DNA of 64,000 bases from positions 7,924,001-7,988,000 of the forward strand of contig NZ_CP017641.1 of assembly GCF_001983935.1 (NCBI RefSeq), written 5' to 3'. The DNA comes from Fuerstiella marisgermanici. GTDB lineage: Bacteria; Planctomycetota; Planctomycetia; Planctomycetales; Planctomycetaceae. The position numbers were made by a program, and so were the translations under genes. Numbering within the stretch: the first letter of the stretch is position 1; the number at the start of each line of letters is the position of its first letter. Under the pieces are notes generated by a model that saw only the letters and a program-made list of their open reading frames with translations, did not search any database and had not been told where the DNA came from. Below, piece by piece: positions 1-9,318 of this stretch.

Positions 1-143
1 TCATCGTCCGATTATCAGCGAGCTGCGGCTTCCGGTCGTAGCGCCATAACATGACTGGCCGATTTACGACCTTCGACTAAAATCGCCTCTGTTAGGTGCA
101 AATCGTGCGCACCATTCCGTCACAAGTCTTGGAAAGGGCTATC

Positions 144-494
144 ATGGCCAAAAAAGCAGACTGGCGCTACCACCGCAAAGGCTGAACATCGTGTACCCGC
201 GCGCAGGAGTTTCTTGCGACCCATGATGTTGATACGAAAACAGAAATCGATGCCAAGAAGGAACGCTTCGGCGAAGAGGGGGCTCTTTCGTTGCTTGAAG
301 GCATGACGAAAATGTTCGTCGCCAAGGGCAAAAAGGTGACCGAGGTAGACCTGAAAAAAGACCGGCCCGACGATGCCGCTCTTGCGAAACTGATGCTCGG
401 GCCGACCGGCAACCTGCGAGCTCCAACCATTAAGGTGGGCAAGACCGTGCTGGTTGGGTTTCATCCGGAAACGTATGAGGCAGTGTTCGGATAG
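144..494 (+). CDS. ArsC/Spx-family thioredoxin-fold selenoprotein (Sec at UGA 183-185)
   Basis: Reading from ATG 144, with GGAAAGG 7 bases upstream, the frame is open to TAG 494 except for one TGA at 183-185. Read through, it gives 116 residues with the motif GUTSC at residues 13-17, where U stands for TGA. The UxxC lies exactly where ArsC/Spx/YffB-like proteins carry their redox CxxC, at the end of the first strand and before a helix (TRAQEFL). The C-terminal part (GNLRAPTIKVGKTVLVGF) matches the cis-proline and final strand of this fold. A hairpin fitting the bacterial SECIS pattern follows the TGA. The likely role is a cytosolic thiol/selenol oxidoreductase; the substrate is unknown, and arsenate reduction is not implied. 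Starting instead at TTG 291 would remove the active site and half the fold. An ArsC-like (seleno)protein family is known in planctomycetes. Confidence in Sec decoding is good but depends on sel genes outside the window. Confidence 0.85.
202..218 (+). promoter_or_regulatory. Bacterial SECIS-like hairpin
   Basis: Bases 202-208 (CGCAGGA) pair with 212-218 (TCTTGCG), giving 7 bp with one G-U pair and a 3-base loop, GTT. The loop begins 24 bases after the TGA, and G is its first base. Published bacterial SECIS models place the apical loop about 16-37 bases after UGA with G in the first two loop positions, so both criteria are met. The hairpin lies inside the coding sequence, as expected for bacteria, where it would recruit SelB with Sec-tRNA. 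Fold inspected by eye only. Confidence 0.65.
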
Positions 495-510
495 TTTCGT
501 CTGTATCTGT

Positions 511-543
511 AGAAGCCCGGCTTTTCGCCAGGGCCGGGCTTCT
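511..543 (+). terminator. Intrinsic-terminator-like hairpin after the selenoprotein gene
   Basis: A perfect 11-bp stem, AGAAGCCCGGC (511-521) with GCCGGGCTTCT (533-543), starts 17 bases after the stop codon. The U tract behind it is poor (TCTCACTTTC). It sits between this gene and the convergent esterase gene, so it may serve both directions. Confidence 0.55.
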
Positions 544-572
544 CACTTTCACCGCAGCAGGCAGCAGGCTGA

Positions 573-1430
573 CTATTCGGCTTCGGCATCGTTCTCTAGA
601 TATGCTGCCAGCCGGTCGATTGCTTCATCTTCATAGAAGCCTCGACCGCCGTGAACGCCGCCGCGAATGATTTCAAACTGAACCGGTCGTCCCAGCTTTT
701 TGTACCGGGCGTGCAGTTCATGAGCCTGTTCGATGGGCATTTGAGGGTCCCGGTCCCCGTGAATGAGCATCAGCGGCGGATCGTCTTTGTCCACATGAGC
801 CACCGGGCTGGCCAGCTTTGCCAATTCGGCTTTTTCATCCGGCTGTCCGCCCAGCAGAAGTTGCAATGCTGGCACGCGAACCCTTAAGCCGTGCGGCGTC
901 GACTGCGACAAAATTGTCTGCAGGTTGGACGCTCCGTAAAACGAAACGATCTTTTGAACGTCTGAAGAAGTGCCAACGTGGTCGCCGAGTTCGCCTTCCA
1001 ATTCCTTCACGCCGTTGCTGACACCCACCAGCGCCGCGAGGTGGCCACCGGCTGAAGCGCCCGCGATGATGAAGCGATCCGGGGCAACGTTGTACTTGCC
1101 CGCGTTCGCTCGCAGAAAGCGAATCGCCGCCTTGATGTCGTGAATCTGAGCCGGAAACTTTGCGACGGGGCTCAAGCGATAGTCCACGCTGGCGATCGCA
1201 TTCTGATGTTGTAGTAAATGAGCAATGGGCACACTGGATTTCGAGCCCGCGCGCCACGCTCCGCCGTGAACCCAAATCACCAGCGGAGCTGCCTTGACGT
1301 TCGCTGGCTGATAGATGTCAAGCAACAGACGGCGACCATCAACGGTGGCGTATTCGATGTCGCGATGAGTCGGTTCGGCGGCGACGGCGATTGATCCGGC
1401 GAGTACTAAGCAAATTGCGATACGGAGCAT
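573..1430 (-). CDS. Exported alpha/beta-hydrolase (BD-FAE-type carboxylesterase)
   Basis: The protein has 285 residues from ATG 1430. This start was chosen because it puts a clear Sec signal peptide at residues 1-18 (MLRIAICLVLAGSIAVAAEP, cleavage near AA-EP); the frame stays open upstream but without a signal. The oxyanion-hole motif HGGAW is at 55-59 and the nucleophile elbow GASAGG at 124-129 (Ser126). The acid is probably in HGDRDP (224-229) and the base is His260. This is the layout of hormone-sensitive-lipase/BD-FAE esterases, common in planctomycetes next to polysaccharide-degrading genes. It probably hydrolyses ester decorations such as acetyl or feruloyl groups on polysaccharides in the periplasm. 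It lies 94 bases downstream of pyrE on the same strand, but co-transcription is unproven. Family is certain; substrate is not. Confidence 0.85.
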   Translation of the reverse strand: MLRIAICLVLAGSIAVAAEPTHRDIEYATVDGRRLLLDIYQPANVKAAPLVIWVHGGAWRAGSKSSVPIAHLLQHQNAIASVDYRLSPVAKFPAQIHDIKAAIRFLRANAGKYNVAPDRFIIAGASAGGHLAALVGVSNGVKELEGELGDHVGTSSDVQKIVSFYGASNLQTILSQSTPHGLRVRVPALQLLLGGQPDEKAELAKLASPVAHVDKDDPPLMLIHGDRDPQMPIEQAHELHARYKKLGRPVQFEIIRGGVHGGRGFYEDEAIDRLAAYLENDAEAE

Positions 1431-1524
1431 CTGATTCTTCCTCCAAACACCAAACCGGTAGGTCGCTGGTGCCGTAATTCTGTGCCAAACCTCGAAGACA
1501 AGGCATCCGTTTGGAACGAACCGC

Positions 1525-2208
1525 CTACGCTTCGCCACCGTACTGTGCACGATACGCCTGAATTTTTTCGAACAGTTCATCCGTCACGACCACTGTTCCA
1601 TCGACTTCGCGGCCGCGCAGGAAGTTTGCGATTTCTGCAATGTCGACGATCGCGAATGTCTGCATCGAAAATTCGTCCCGCAATTCCGTCAAAGCATTCA
1701 GTGTCCCCTGCCCTCGTTCCATACGATTGACTGACACCACCAGCCCGGCCACTGTGACATCGGCCGCCGTCTTCAGCACGGGCACCGTTTCGCGAATGGA
1801 CGTCCCTGCTGTGGTCACGTCTTCCACGATCAGCACTCGTTCGCCAGCGACCGGTTTGTGGCCAACCAGAGTTCCACCTTCGCCGTGATCTTTGGCTTCT
1901 TTGCGGTTGAAGCAAAACGGAACGTCGGTGCCTCGGCGGCTAAGTTCCATACTGACGGCGACGGCCAGCGGGATGCCTTTGTAGGCGGGGCCGAACAGGA
2001 AATCGAACTCCAGCCCGGACGCCTGAATGGCATCCGCATAAAACCCGGCCAGCCGGTTCATTTGTTCGCCGGTGCGGTAACGTCCCGTGTTGATGAAGAA
2101 CGGCGTTTTCCGGCCGCTCTTAGTGGTGAAGTCGCCAAACGTCAGTACGTTCGACCGTACCATGAATTCGATGAAGTCTTGTTTATAGGTTTCCAATGTT
2201 GTCGCCAT
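1525..2208 (-). CDS. pyrE: Orotate phosphoribosyltransferase
   Basis: This 227-residue protein is of normal length for PyrE. It converts orotate and PRPP to orotidine 5'-phosphate and pyrophosphate, the fifth step of de novo pyrimidine synthesis in the cytosol. The 13-residue PRPP motif VLIVEDVTTAGTS is at 125-137. The flexible catalytic loop (RKEAKDHGEGG) is at about 102-112, and the N-terminal FTTKSGRKTPFFINTGR block, diagnostic of PyrE, is at about 27-43. The start is ATG 2208. No other pyrimidine gene is in the window. About 225 bases separate it from the divergent gene at 2434. Confidence 0.96.
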   Translation of the reverse strand: MATTLETYKQDFIEFMVRSNVLTFGDFTTKSGRKTPFFINTGRYRTGEQMNRLAGFYADAIQASGLEFDFLFGPAYKGIPLAVAVSMELSRRGTDVPFCFNRKEAKDHGEGGTLVGHKPVAGERVLIVEDVTTAGTSIRETVPVLKTAADVTVAGLVVSVNRMERGQGTLNALTELRDEFSMQTFAIVDIAEIANFLRGREVDGTVVVTDELFEKIQAYRAQYGGEA

Positions 2209-2433
2209 CCCGTCGTCTGATTTTCTGATTTAAGCCCGTTCGGACAGAATTCTATCAACCTGGCCGCAAGCTGCATCTCTGTAACTGTCCCAACCTGTCC
2301 TTCCCGATCATCGCTAAAGACAGCCTGACCCGCGCGACGATGAGGCTCATCGGAGTTCGGTCTTTCTCGACGACTCCTTCCGGCAGATTCTGCCGCTGTG
2401 TGGTAACCCGAACAGAAGGCGAGAGTACATCGG

Positions 2434-2946
2434 ATGTCGAAGAACGGACATTCAGAGCAACTGCGGCTGGGCTTTCTGGCCGCCGTCGAAGTCGATGGCC
2501 GAGGCTACGTGGGTGGCCTGCTGGTCACGAACCACAATGGCCGTCCGCTGGAGTTTCAGTGTACGACGCCGGTGAAGCCAGATCGCACACAGGAGATTCT
2601 GTACGGCAAGATGCTGCGGCCGTGGCTGCTGGGCGAACTGATCGGCCGCACTCTGCTGGAACGAGTTTCGATCAAGCCCGACATTGTGATCACGGCTGAC
2701 GTCGATATTCTGGAATTGCGAAATCATACCGACACACCAGTCGCCTGTACTTCAGAGGGCAAGATGTCCAGCGGGACGATGGAACTCGGCGGTCGCAAAT
2801 TGCGCTTTCACGAAACTCACCAAAACGACAGTGACTTCGTCAGCCAGCAGACGCACCTGATTCCCGGGCAGGCCGATTTGGAAGAACCACTGGAGCGAGT
2901 CAACGAAGCATTGAGTGAAACGATTAAGACCGTGATGGCGCGGTAG
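2434..2946 (+). CDS. Conserved hypothetical protein, 170 aa
   Basis: ATG 2434 has GGCGAGAG about 11-16 bases upstream. The protein is soluble, with no signal peptide or membrane segment. The first half is strand-rich (LGFLAAVEV, GGLLVTNHNGRPLEFQ) and contains a PVKPDRTQEILYG stretch. The end is helical (LEEPLERVNEALSETIKTVM). I do not recognise a characterised family. It is followed 109 bases later by the SNF2 helicase gene on the same strand, which could mean a shared transcript, but nothing in the protein points to DNA work. Codon use and composition resemble the neighbours, so it is probably a real, lineage-specific gene. Confidence 0.7.
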   Translation: MSKNGHSEQLRLGFLAAVEVDGRGYVGGLLVTNHNGRPLEFQCTTPVKPDRTQEILYGKMLRPWLLGELIGRTLLERVSIKPDIVITADVDILELRNHTDTPVACTSEGKMSSGTMELGGRKLRFHETHQNDSDFVSQQTHLIPGQADLEEPLERVNEALSETIKTVMAR

Positions 2947-3055
2947 TTGCTTGAGTATTCAGCGTCCGGGTGACTTTGGTTCCCTGACCGATTCACGCCG
3001 ACTGCGCTCGTCTTTGTAGAGTCAGGTGTCACCGTACGTTCACGGAAGAACGAAC

Positions 3056-4861
3056 ATGTCTATCCCGATCCCTGAATGCCAGCTCATCAATCTGGATGCC
3101 ACGGCTGGTCTCGCCAGTGCTGGTTTTAATCCGGCACTGAAACGCGTTCCGCAGGTGGGCACGGTTCCCATTCCGTTGCAGCACCGTCCCGACTTTGTGC
3201 CGTCGTGGAAGCCTCGACGTATTCCGGTCAAGTGCATCGGCTTAACTCTGCCCGAAGGCGTTGCTTTCCAACCGCCCGCAGAGAAAAACGAAACGCAATC
3301 CGATGGCGTCACGCTAAAAAAAATTGCTCCACCGAAGAAGAAGAAAAACGAAGACGGTGACGACAAGCCGCAGCGGACGCGTATCAAGCCGCCGAAGAAT
3401 GCGCTGTCGCTGCAGGACCGTCTGTTCTACCTGCTGCAGCCGCCGCTCGAAACATGGCTGGCCGGGCAGGAACTCATCATGCCCTTCGAACCATTTCCGT
3501 ACCAGTACGAAGGTATTGCCTGGATGTTCGCCCGGCATTCAGCATTGCTGGCCGACGAAATGGGACTCGGCAAAACCATGCAGACCATCACCGGCATCCG
3601 GCTGCTGTTGCGCAGCGGGCAGGTGAATCGCATTCTGCTGATTTGCCCGAAGCCGCTGATCCCCAACTGGCAGCGAGAATTCCGCACCTGGGCTGAAGAA
3701 CTTCCTATCGTCACGATTGAAGGCAGTGGAGCTCGCCGCCGCATGCTGTGGACTATGCCTGGCGTTCCGATTCTGATCACGAACTATGAATCCATGACCC
3801 GTGACCTGGCCGAGTTCCCGGAAGACGAACAACCGAAGTTCGACCTTCTGGTGCTGGATGAAGCTCAACGCATCAAAAACCGAGATTCTCGAACGGCCGA
3901 GGTGGCGCGCGGCATCAATCGCAAACGAAGCTGGGCCCTCACAGGAACGCCCATCGAAAACCGGCCAGAAGAACTGGCGTCGCTGTTCGAATTTATGGAG
4001 GTCATTCCAGCTCGCGCTTCACCTGATTTGCGTCAGCTATCCGCGCTGGCCGACGAACACATCCTTCGGCGAACCAAAGACCTCGTCATGAAGGACATGC
4101 CGCCGCGCATCGATCGCGACGCCGAACTGGAACTGACGGATGCGCAGCAGTACGCCTACACGACGGCTGAAAAAGAGGGCATCATTCAGTTGAACGACTT
4201 GGGCGATTCCATCAGCGTTCAGCACGTGTTCGAACTTGTCATGCGGCTCAAGCAGCTTACAAACTTTGATCCATTAACCAACGAGAGTGCCAAGCTGGAA
4301 CGTCTTGTCGCCGACATGGAAGAAATCGCGGCCAGCGGCGGCAAAGCGATTTTGTTCAGCCAGTGGACGAAGACAATTGACTGGCTGGAACCACGCCTTA
4401 AGCAATTTAATCCGTTAGTTTATCACGGCGGCGTGCCCACCAAAAAGCGCGAACCGATTCTGACGAAGTTCAAGGAAGATCCGGACGCTCACATCATTCT
4501 GATGAGCTACGGAACGGGAGCCGTGGGCCTGAATCTGCAGTTTGCTCACTACGTCTTCCTGTACGACCGCTGGTGGAATCCTGCGATCGAAGACCAGGCC
4601 ATCAACCGAGCACACCGAATCGGCGTGACGGCTCCGGTAATTGTCACTCGCTTCATCTGCAAAGACACAATCGAAGAACGCATCGACCGGGTGTTGCGAG
4701 AGAAGCGAGAAATGGCAGAAGCCGTTCTGGGTGAGGGCGACAACGAAAACGTCTCGCTGGGCATGAACGCGTCAGAGATCTTTGGCTTGTTTGACCTGAA
4801 GAAACGCACTCAACCCGGCAAGTCAGAGAGTATCGGCCCTGCAAAGCCGGCAGCGGCTTAG
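3056..4861 (+). CDS. SNF2-family DEAD/H-like helicase
   Basis: The protein has 601 residues from ATG 3056, which has GGAAGAAC upstream; an in-frame GTG at 3026 lacks support. A basic, lysine-rich linker ([13 protein letters not shown]) at about 90-105 precedes the two RecA-like lobes. Motif I is DEMGLGKT (167-174). Motif II is DEAQ (about 268), and motif III is [10 protein letters not shown]. Motif V is [10 protein letters not shown], and motif VI is [10 protein letters not shown] near 518. This is the bacterial Rad54/HepA-like SNF2 core without a long C-terminal extension. It should act as a dsDNA translocase that remodels protein-DNA complexes, perhaps stalled RNA polymerase. No methyltransferase or nuclease neighbours suggest a defence island. 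Confidence 0.92.
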   Translation: MSIPIPECQLINLDATAGLASAGFNPALKRVPQVGTVPIPLQHRPDFVPSWKPRRIPVKCIGLTLPEGVAFQPPAEKNETQSDGVTLKKIAPPKKKKNEDGDDKPQRTRIKPPKNALSLQDRLFYLLQPPLETWLAGQELIMPFEPFPYQYEGIAWMFARHSALLADEMGLGKTMQTITGIRLLLRSGQVNRILLICPKPLIPNWQREFRTWAEELPIVTIEGSGARRRMLWTMPGVPILITNYESMTRDLAEFPEDEQPKFDLLVLDEAQRIKNRDSRTAEVARGINRKRSWALTGTPIENRPEELASLFEFMEVIPARASPDLRQLSALADEHILRRTKDLVMKDMPPRIDRDAELELTDAQQYAYTTAEKEGIIQLNDLGDSISVQHVFELVMRLKQLTNFDPLTNESAKLERLVADMEEIAASGGKAILFSQWTKTIDWLEPRLKQFNPLVYHGGVPTKKREPILTKFKEDPDAHIILMSYGTGAVGLNLQFAHYVFLYDRWWNPAIEDQAINRAHRIGVTAPVIVTRFICKDTIEERIDRVLREKREMAEAVLGEGDNENVSLGMNASEIFGLFDLKKRTQPGKSESIGPAKPAAA

Positions 4862-4997
4862 CGGCCATTTCCGCAATTTGGTGCGGGATGAGGCCGAAAA
4901 TTAGTTGCCACTTGGAATGACGCACCACGCTTGGCATAATAGATCCTCCCCGCGGCCTCTGTGCCCAATCGTCCAACCTGCAATTTGCCTTCCCGCC

Positions 4998-7619
4998 ATG
5001 CATCGTATGCCTTCAATTGCCGTTGCGCTGATTCTTCTTGCGTCATCGCTTTGCGCTGCAGAACCGGCGCCGAAATTTGAAACTCACGTCCGCTTAATCC
5101 TGAAGACGCACTGCTTCCATTGCCACGGCGAAGAAGACGAAGTCGCCGGTGGGCTGGACGTTCGTTTGGCCCGCTTCATGAAAACAGGCGGTGATTCCGG
5201 CGCGGCGATTGTTGCGGGAAATCCGGAAGACAGCCTGCTGTTTCAGCGAGTTCGTGACGGAGAAATGCCGCCGGACGAAGGCAAGCAACTGTCTGAAGAA
5301 GAACTGAACGTTCTGCGCGAATGGATCGCTCACGGTGCCGAGACTGTGCGGCCGGAACCGGAATCGATCGATCCGAACGCCATGCTGATCACGGAAGAAG
5401 AGCGCTCTCATTGGGCATATCAGCCAGTCAATCGGCCCAGCCCGCCGACCGTCCAGCACAGCGAAATGGTGGCCAATCCAATCGACTCATTCTTGATGTC
5501 ACGGCTTGAATCCGAAGGCTTCACGTTTAGTCCTCGCGCTGCCTCGGAAGATTTGATTCGTCGTCTGTATTTGGATCTACACGGCCTGCCGCCGACGCCC
5601 GAACAGGTGGCGGCATTTGTCGCTGATTCCAGTCCCGAAGCGTGGGCAAAGCAGGTCAATGAGCTACTGGAATCGCCTCGCTATGGCGAACGATGGGCGC
5701 GGCACTGGCTGGATACCGCCGGCTATGCAGACAGCGAAGGCTACAACGACGTCGACTCTGAACGGCCACACGCGTGGCGGTATCGAGACTACGTGATTCG
5801 ATCCTTCAACGCCGACAAACCGTTTGATCAGTTCATCCGCGAACAACTCGCGGGCGACGAAATGGTGACTTCGCCACGCAACAATCTTTCTGAGAAGGAT
5901 GTTGAACTCCTGGTCGCAACTGGCTTCCTGCGAATGGCTCCGGACGGAACTGGCGGAGCGACTCCGGATGCGAAAGTGGCTCGCAACGACACTATTGCAG
6001 ACACGATTGCGATTGTCTCATCATCGCTGATGGGAATGACGGTCGCGTGTGCTCAATGCCACGACCATCGCTACGATCCAATTTCGCACGAAGATTACTA
6101 TCAGTTTCGAGCGATCTTTGAGCCGGCGTTCGATTGGCAGAAATGGCGGAACCCAGCTCAACGACGAATTTCACTGTACACTGACGCTGACCGAGCGGAA
6201 GCCGCGAAGGTCGAAGCGGAAGCGAAGGTGCTGGATGCCGCCCGGTCGAAGAAGCAGGCTGAGTTTATTGATGCGACGTTCGAGAAGCAGTTGGCCAAGC
6301 TGCCCTCCGAAATTCACGCTGCTGCTCGAGCCGCTCATAAGGTTGCAGCCAAGGATCGGACAGCCGAACAGAAGGCACTGTTCAAGAAGAATCCAAGTCT
6401 GAACGTTACGGCCGGTTCGTTGTACCTATACGACAGGAAGGCGGCAGACGAACTCGCGAAAATGGCGGCAGCCGCGAAAAAACTGCGAGCTACCAAACCC
6501 AAACAAGAATTCGTCCGAGCTCTCACCGAGGTCAATGGGCGGGTTCCGGTCTCGCATCTGTTCCATCGCGGTGATCATGAGCAACCTAAACAGGAATTGC
6601 TTCCCGCAGGTTTGACTGTGGTCTCTCAGACGGCTGAGTTGCCGGAAATCCCAGCAAACGTCGAGCAAATGCCTACGACTGGCCGTCGTCTTGCCCTTGC
6701 CGATCGACTAACGAACCCTCAGCATCCGCTTACGTCGCGAGCGCTTGTTAACCGCGTGTGGCTGCACCATTTTGGTCGCGGGTTGGTGACAACGCCGGCT
6801 GATTTCGGAATGCTGGGGCAGAAGCCCGAACACCCGGAATTGCTGGATTGGCTGGCCGCCGAATTTATGGACAGTGGCTGGAGTCTGAAGCATCTTCATC
6901 GACTGATTCTGACGTCCAATGCGTGGCAGCAACAACTGCGTGACAATTCCGAATTGGCAACTGCCGATCCCGATAACCAGTGGTATGGCGGTGCGAGACT
7001 GCTGCGTCTGGACGCCGAAGTCGTTCGTGATTCTATGCTCGCCATGTGCGGCAAACTGAATGACAGGGCTTTTGGTCCACCCGTGCCCGTGATGGCGGAT
7101 CGCGTCGGTAGGTTTGTGATTGGCAAAGAAAACCTAAACGCCGGTCGGCCCGGTCCGGAACTCGACCTGAAGGGGGAAGAGTTCCGACGCAGCATTTACA
7201 TTCAGGTGCGCCGCAGTCGGCCGCTGTCTGTTTTGGAATCGTTCGACCAGCCGGTCATGTCACCGAATTGCGATCTGCGCCGACCGTCCACCACGTCGAC
7301 GCAATCGCTGATGATGATGAACAGCGACCTGCTGCTTGAATACTCTCGCTATCTGGCCGAGCGACTGGAAGGCGAGGCCGGAAGTGACATGGCGGCGCAA
7401 GTGCAGTTGGCCTGGCAGCTGGTCTACACACGAATGCCCGAACCTTCTGAACAGCAATCTGCGCTGCAGTTCCTGAAGGATCAACAGGCTCATTTTGCAG
7501 CGATGCCTGCCTATCAGCCCAACGAAAAGAAGCCGCCTAAGTACACGGCTGCTCAGGAAGCATCGGCGTTGATGTGCCAGATGTTGCTTAGTTCCAACGA
7601 ATTTCTGTATGTCGACTGA
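4998..7619 (+). CDS. PSCyt1/DUF1549/DUF1553 cytochrome-like protein
   Basis: The protein has 873 residues from ATG 4998 (ATG 5007 is also possible), with a signal peptide ending near [10 protein letters not shown]-type haem motif, CFHCH, lies at about 38-42 in a PSCyt1 domain. DUF1549 follows ([24 protein letters not shown]). A second haem-type motif, CAQCH, lies near 352, just before [16 protein letters not shown]. After a helical middle region comes DUF1553 ([31 protein letters not shown]). Such proteins are hugely expanded in planctomycetes and are almost always paired with a DUF1501 gene, as here with a TGATGA overlap. The role is thought to be periplasmic electron transfer or sugar oxidation, but this is not established. 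Confidence 0.93.
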   Translation: MHRMPSIAVALILLASSLCAAEPAPKFETHVRLILKTHCFHCHGEEDEVAGGLDVRLARFMKTGGDSGAAIVAGNPEDSLLFQRVRDGEMPPDEGKQLSEEELNVLREWIAHGAETVRPEPESIDPNAMLITEEERSHWAYQPVNRPSPPTVQHSEMVANPIDSFLMSRLESEGFTFSPRAASEDLIRRLYLDLHGLPPTPEQVAAFVADSSPEAWAKQVNELLESPRYGERWARHWLDTAGYADSEGYNDVDSERPHAWRYRDYVIRSFNADKPFDQFIREQLAGDEMVTSPRNNLSEKDVELLVATGFLRMAPDGTGGATPDAKVARNDTIADTIAIVSSSLMGMTVACAQCHDHRYDPISHEDYYQFRAIFEPAFDWQKWRNPAQRRISLYTDADRAEAAKVEAEAKVLDAARSKKQAEFIDATFEKQLAKLPSEIHAAARAAHKVAAKDRTAEQKALFKKNPSLNVTAGSLYLYDRKAADELAKMAAAAKKLRATKPKQEFVRALTEVNGRVPVSHLFHRGDHEQPKQELLPAGLTVVSQTAELPEIPANVEQMPTTGRRLALADRLTNPQHPLTSRALVNRVWLHHFGRGLVTTPADFGMLGQKPEHPELLDWLAAEFMDSGWSLKHLHRLILTSNAWQQQLRDNSELATADPDNQWYGGARLLRLDAEVVRDSMLAMCGKLNDRAFGPPVPVMADRVGRFVIGKENLNAGRPGPELDLKGEEFRRSIYIQVRRSRPLSVLESFDQPVMSPNCDLRRPSTTSTQSLMMMNSDLLLEYSRYLAERLEGEAGSDMAAQVQLAWQLVYTRMPEPSEQQSALQFLKDQQAHFAAMPAYQPNEKKPPKYTAAQEASALMCQMLLSSNEFLYVD

Positions 7620-9079
7620 TGAACATGAATATCGAAAACCAAACGACCCACGAGTCGGCTCGTCGCCATTTCCTGGCCAGCAGCGCTATGAGCGTAAGTT
7701 CTGTTGCTCTGGCATGGATGTTCAACAACGAACGCGCGAACGCTGATTTTAAGAAGCCGATTGAGCAACCCGTCTTCGATGCCACACCGAAGACACCGAA
7801 GAGCGAACCGTCAGCAAAGGCAATGATTTCGCTATGGATGCAGGGCGGCCCAAGTCATCATGACATGTTCGACCCCAAGCCGGGTATGGCGAAGTACGAC
7901 GGCAAAGAATTCCCCGGCGACATCAAATATGACAACGCAGCTCAGGCCAGTTCCAAAGTCTTCGCATCACCATGGAAGTTTGCACCGCGTGGCGAATGTG
8001 GTATGGAACTGTCGGAACTGATTCCTCACACGGCAACGGTCGCCGACGACATTTGTCTGATCCGATCGACGAAGACCGGCGTCAACAATCATGGCCAGTC
8101 GATCCGAGCTCTACAAACCGGTCGCATTGTAGCTGGCCGGCCTGCTCTGGGCAGTTGGCTGACCTATGGCCTTGGCTGTGAAGCCGATAACCTGCCCGCG
8201 TTTTTGGCGCTAATTGATCCGGGGCAATTGCCGGTGCTTGGCGTGGAAAACTGGTCCAACGGCTGGCTCCCTTCCATCTATCAGGGAACCGTTGTCCGCC
8301 CGACAGAGCCACGCATTTTGGACCTCACACCGCCGCCGCACTTGAAGGGCAAGGCTCAAAAACGAGCTCTCGAATTCCTTGAGCAACTCAACGAACGGCA
8401 CATCGCGGACCGACCGGGACAGCTTGACCTTCAGGCACGAATCGCCAGCTATCAGCTCGCCGCAAAGATGCAGACGGCCGCGACCGAGGCGCTGGACCTG
8501 AGCGGCGAGACCAAGGCGACTCAGCAAATGTACGGCATCCACGAGAAGCCGACCGCGGAATATGGCAGCCGCTGTTTGATCGCTCGCCGTTTAATCGAAC
8601 GCGGCGTCCGCTTTGTGCAGGTCTACACGGCAAACCAGCTGTGGGACAGCCACGGCAGCATTCTGGGCCGCCTACCTGCGGCCTGTCAAAAGGTCGACAA
8701 ACCGTCCGCCGCGCTGGTGAAGGACCTCAAACAACGCGGACTGCTGGATTCTACCGTCGTCCACTGGGGCGGCGAAATGGGGCGTCTGCCCGTTGTGCAG
8801 AACGACGCGGGCCGCGCGAAGATCGGTCGCGACCATAATACTCACGGCTTCAGCATGTGGGTGGCTGGCGGCGGCTTCAAAGCCGGTCACGTCCACGGCA
8901 GCACGGACGAATGGGGCCACAAGGCGGTCGAAGATGTCGTCAATCACTTCGACTACCACGCGACACTGCTTCACCTGTTTGGGCTGGATCATAAAGAACT
9001 GATCTTCCGCCGCAGCAACCGCGATCAGACGCTGACAGATGGTCAGCCGGGCAAAGTTGTTCAGGGATTACTGGCGTAA
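7619..9079 (+). CDS. DUF1501 (sulfatase-fold-like) exported protein
   Basis: The 486-residue protein starts at an ATG that overlaps the previous stop by one base, so the two are translationally coupled. The N-terminus (ARRHFLASSAMSVSSVALAW) looks like a Tat signal peptide, and many DUF1501 proteins carry one. Conserved blocks include MISLWMQGGPSHHDMFDPK, GVNNHGQSIRALQTG, RFVQVYTANQLWDSHG, and WGGEMGR followed by GRDHNTHGF. These are the predicted metal-binding regions that place DUF1501 near the alkaline phosphatase/sulfatase superfamily. It is the usual partner of the PSD1 protein upstream; the joint substrate is unknown. A long palindromic element follows the stop within 10 bases and may end transcription. 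Confidence 0.93.
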   Translation: MNMNIENQTTHESARRHFLASSAMSVSSVALAWMFNNERANADFKKPIEQPVFDATPKTPKSEPSAKAMISLWMQGGPSHHDMFDPKPGMAKYDGKEFPGDIKYDNAAQASSKVFASPWKFAPRGECGMELSELIPHTATVADDICLIRSTKTGVNNHGQSIRALQTGRIVAGRPALGSWLTYGLGCEADNLPAFLALIDPGQLPVLGVENWSNGWLPSIYQGTVVRPTEPRILDLTPPPHLKGKAQKRALEFLEQLNERHIADRPGQLDLQARIASYQLAAKMQTAATEALDLSGETKATQQMYGIHEKPTAEYGSRCLIARRLIERGVRFVQVYTANQLWDSHGSILGRLPAACQKVDKPSAALVKDLKQRGLLDSTVVHWGGEMGRLPVVQNDAGRAKIGRDHNTHGFSMWVAGGGFKAGHVHGSTDEWGHKAVEDVVNHFDYHATLLHLFGLDHKELIFRRSNRDQTLTDGQPGKVVQGLLA

Positions 9080-9086
9080 GCCGGTC

Positions 9087-9227
9087 GTTTAACCCCAATA
9101 CCGTTCAATAATTGTCTCATCTCAATGAGCCGCAGGGCGTTAGCCCCGGTTTTCTCAGCATTTCTTGTCCTCATGGAACCGGGGCTAACGCCGCGCGACT
9201 AATTATTGAACGGTATTGGGGTTAAAC
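9087..9227. repeat. 141-bp nested palindromic element with GTTTAACCC ends
   Basis: The outer arms are a perfect 27-bp inverted repeat, 9087-9113 and 9201-9227, beginning GTTTAACCCC and ending GGGGTTAAAC. Inside is a second perfect 16-bp inverted repeat, 9136-9151 (GGCGTTAGCCCCGGTT) with 9177-9192. It follows the DUF1501 stop codon. The ends resemble those of three palindromes at 59605-60947. It fits a REP/MITE-like non-coding element, perhaps used as a bidirectional terminator. Confidence 0.8.
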
Positions 9228-9254
9228 GAATCACAAACGCTCGCTGTACCAACG

Positions 9255-9286
9255 CAAAAGCCCGGCACCAAACCGGCACCGGGCTT
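9255..9286 (-). terminator. Rho-independent terminator for the 9319-9987 gene
   Basis: On the minus strand AAGCCCGG (9286-9279) pairs with CCGGGCTT (9265-9258) and runs into TTTT. It lies 33-64 bases past the end of the minus-strand gene. Confidence 0.6.
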
Positions 9287-9318
9287 CCCCTCGAATTTGC
9301 TGTCGCCATTCTTCAATC

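Noticed and set aside
291-494. A 67-residue gene starting at TTG 291
   Set aside because: It is the C-terminal half of the selenoprotein; the full frame from ATG 144 with the TGA read through restores a complete fold.
3056-4861. SNF2 helicase as part of a defence island
   Set aside because: Neighbouring genes are housekeeping or unknown, with no nuclease, methyltransferase or other defence component.
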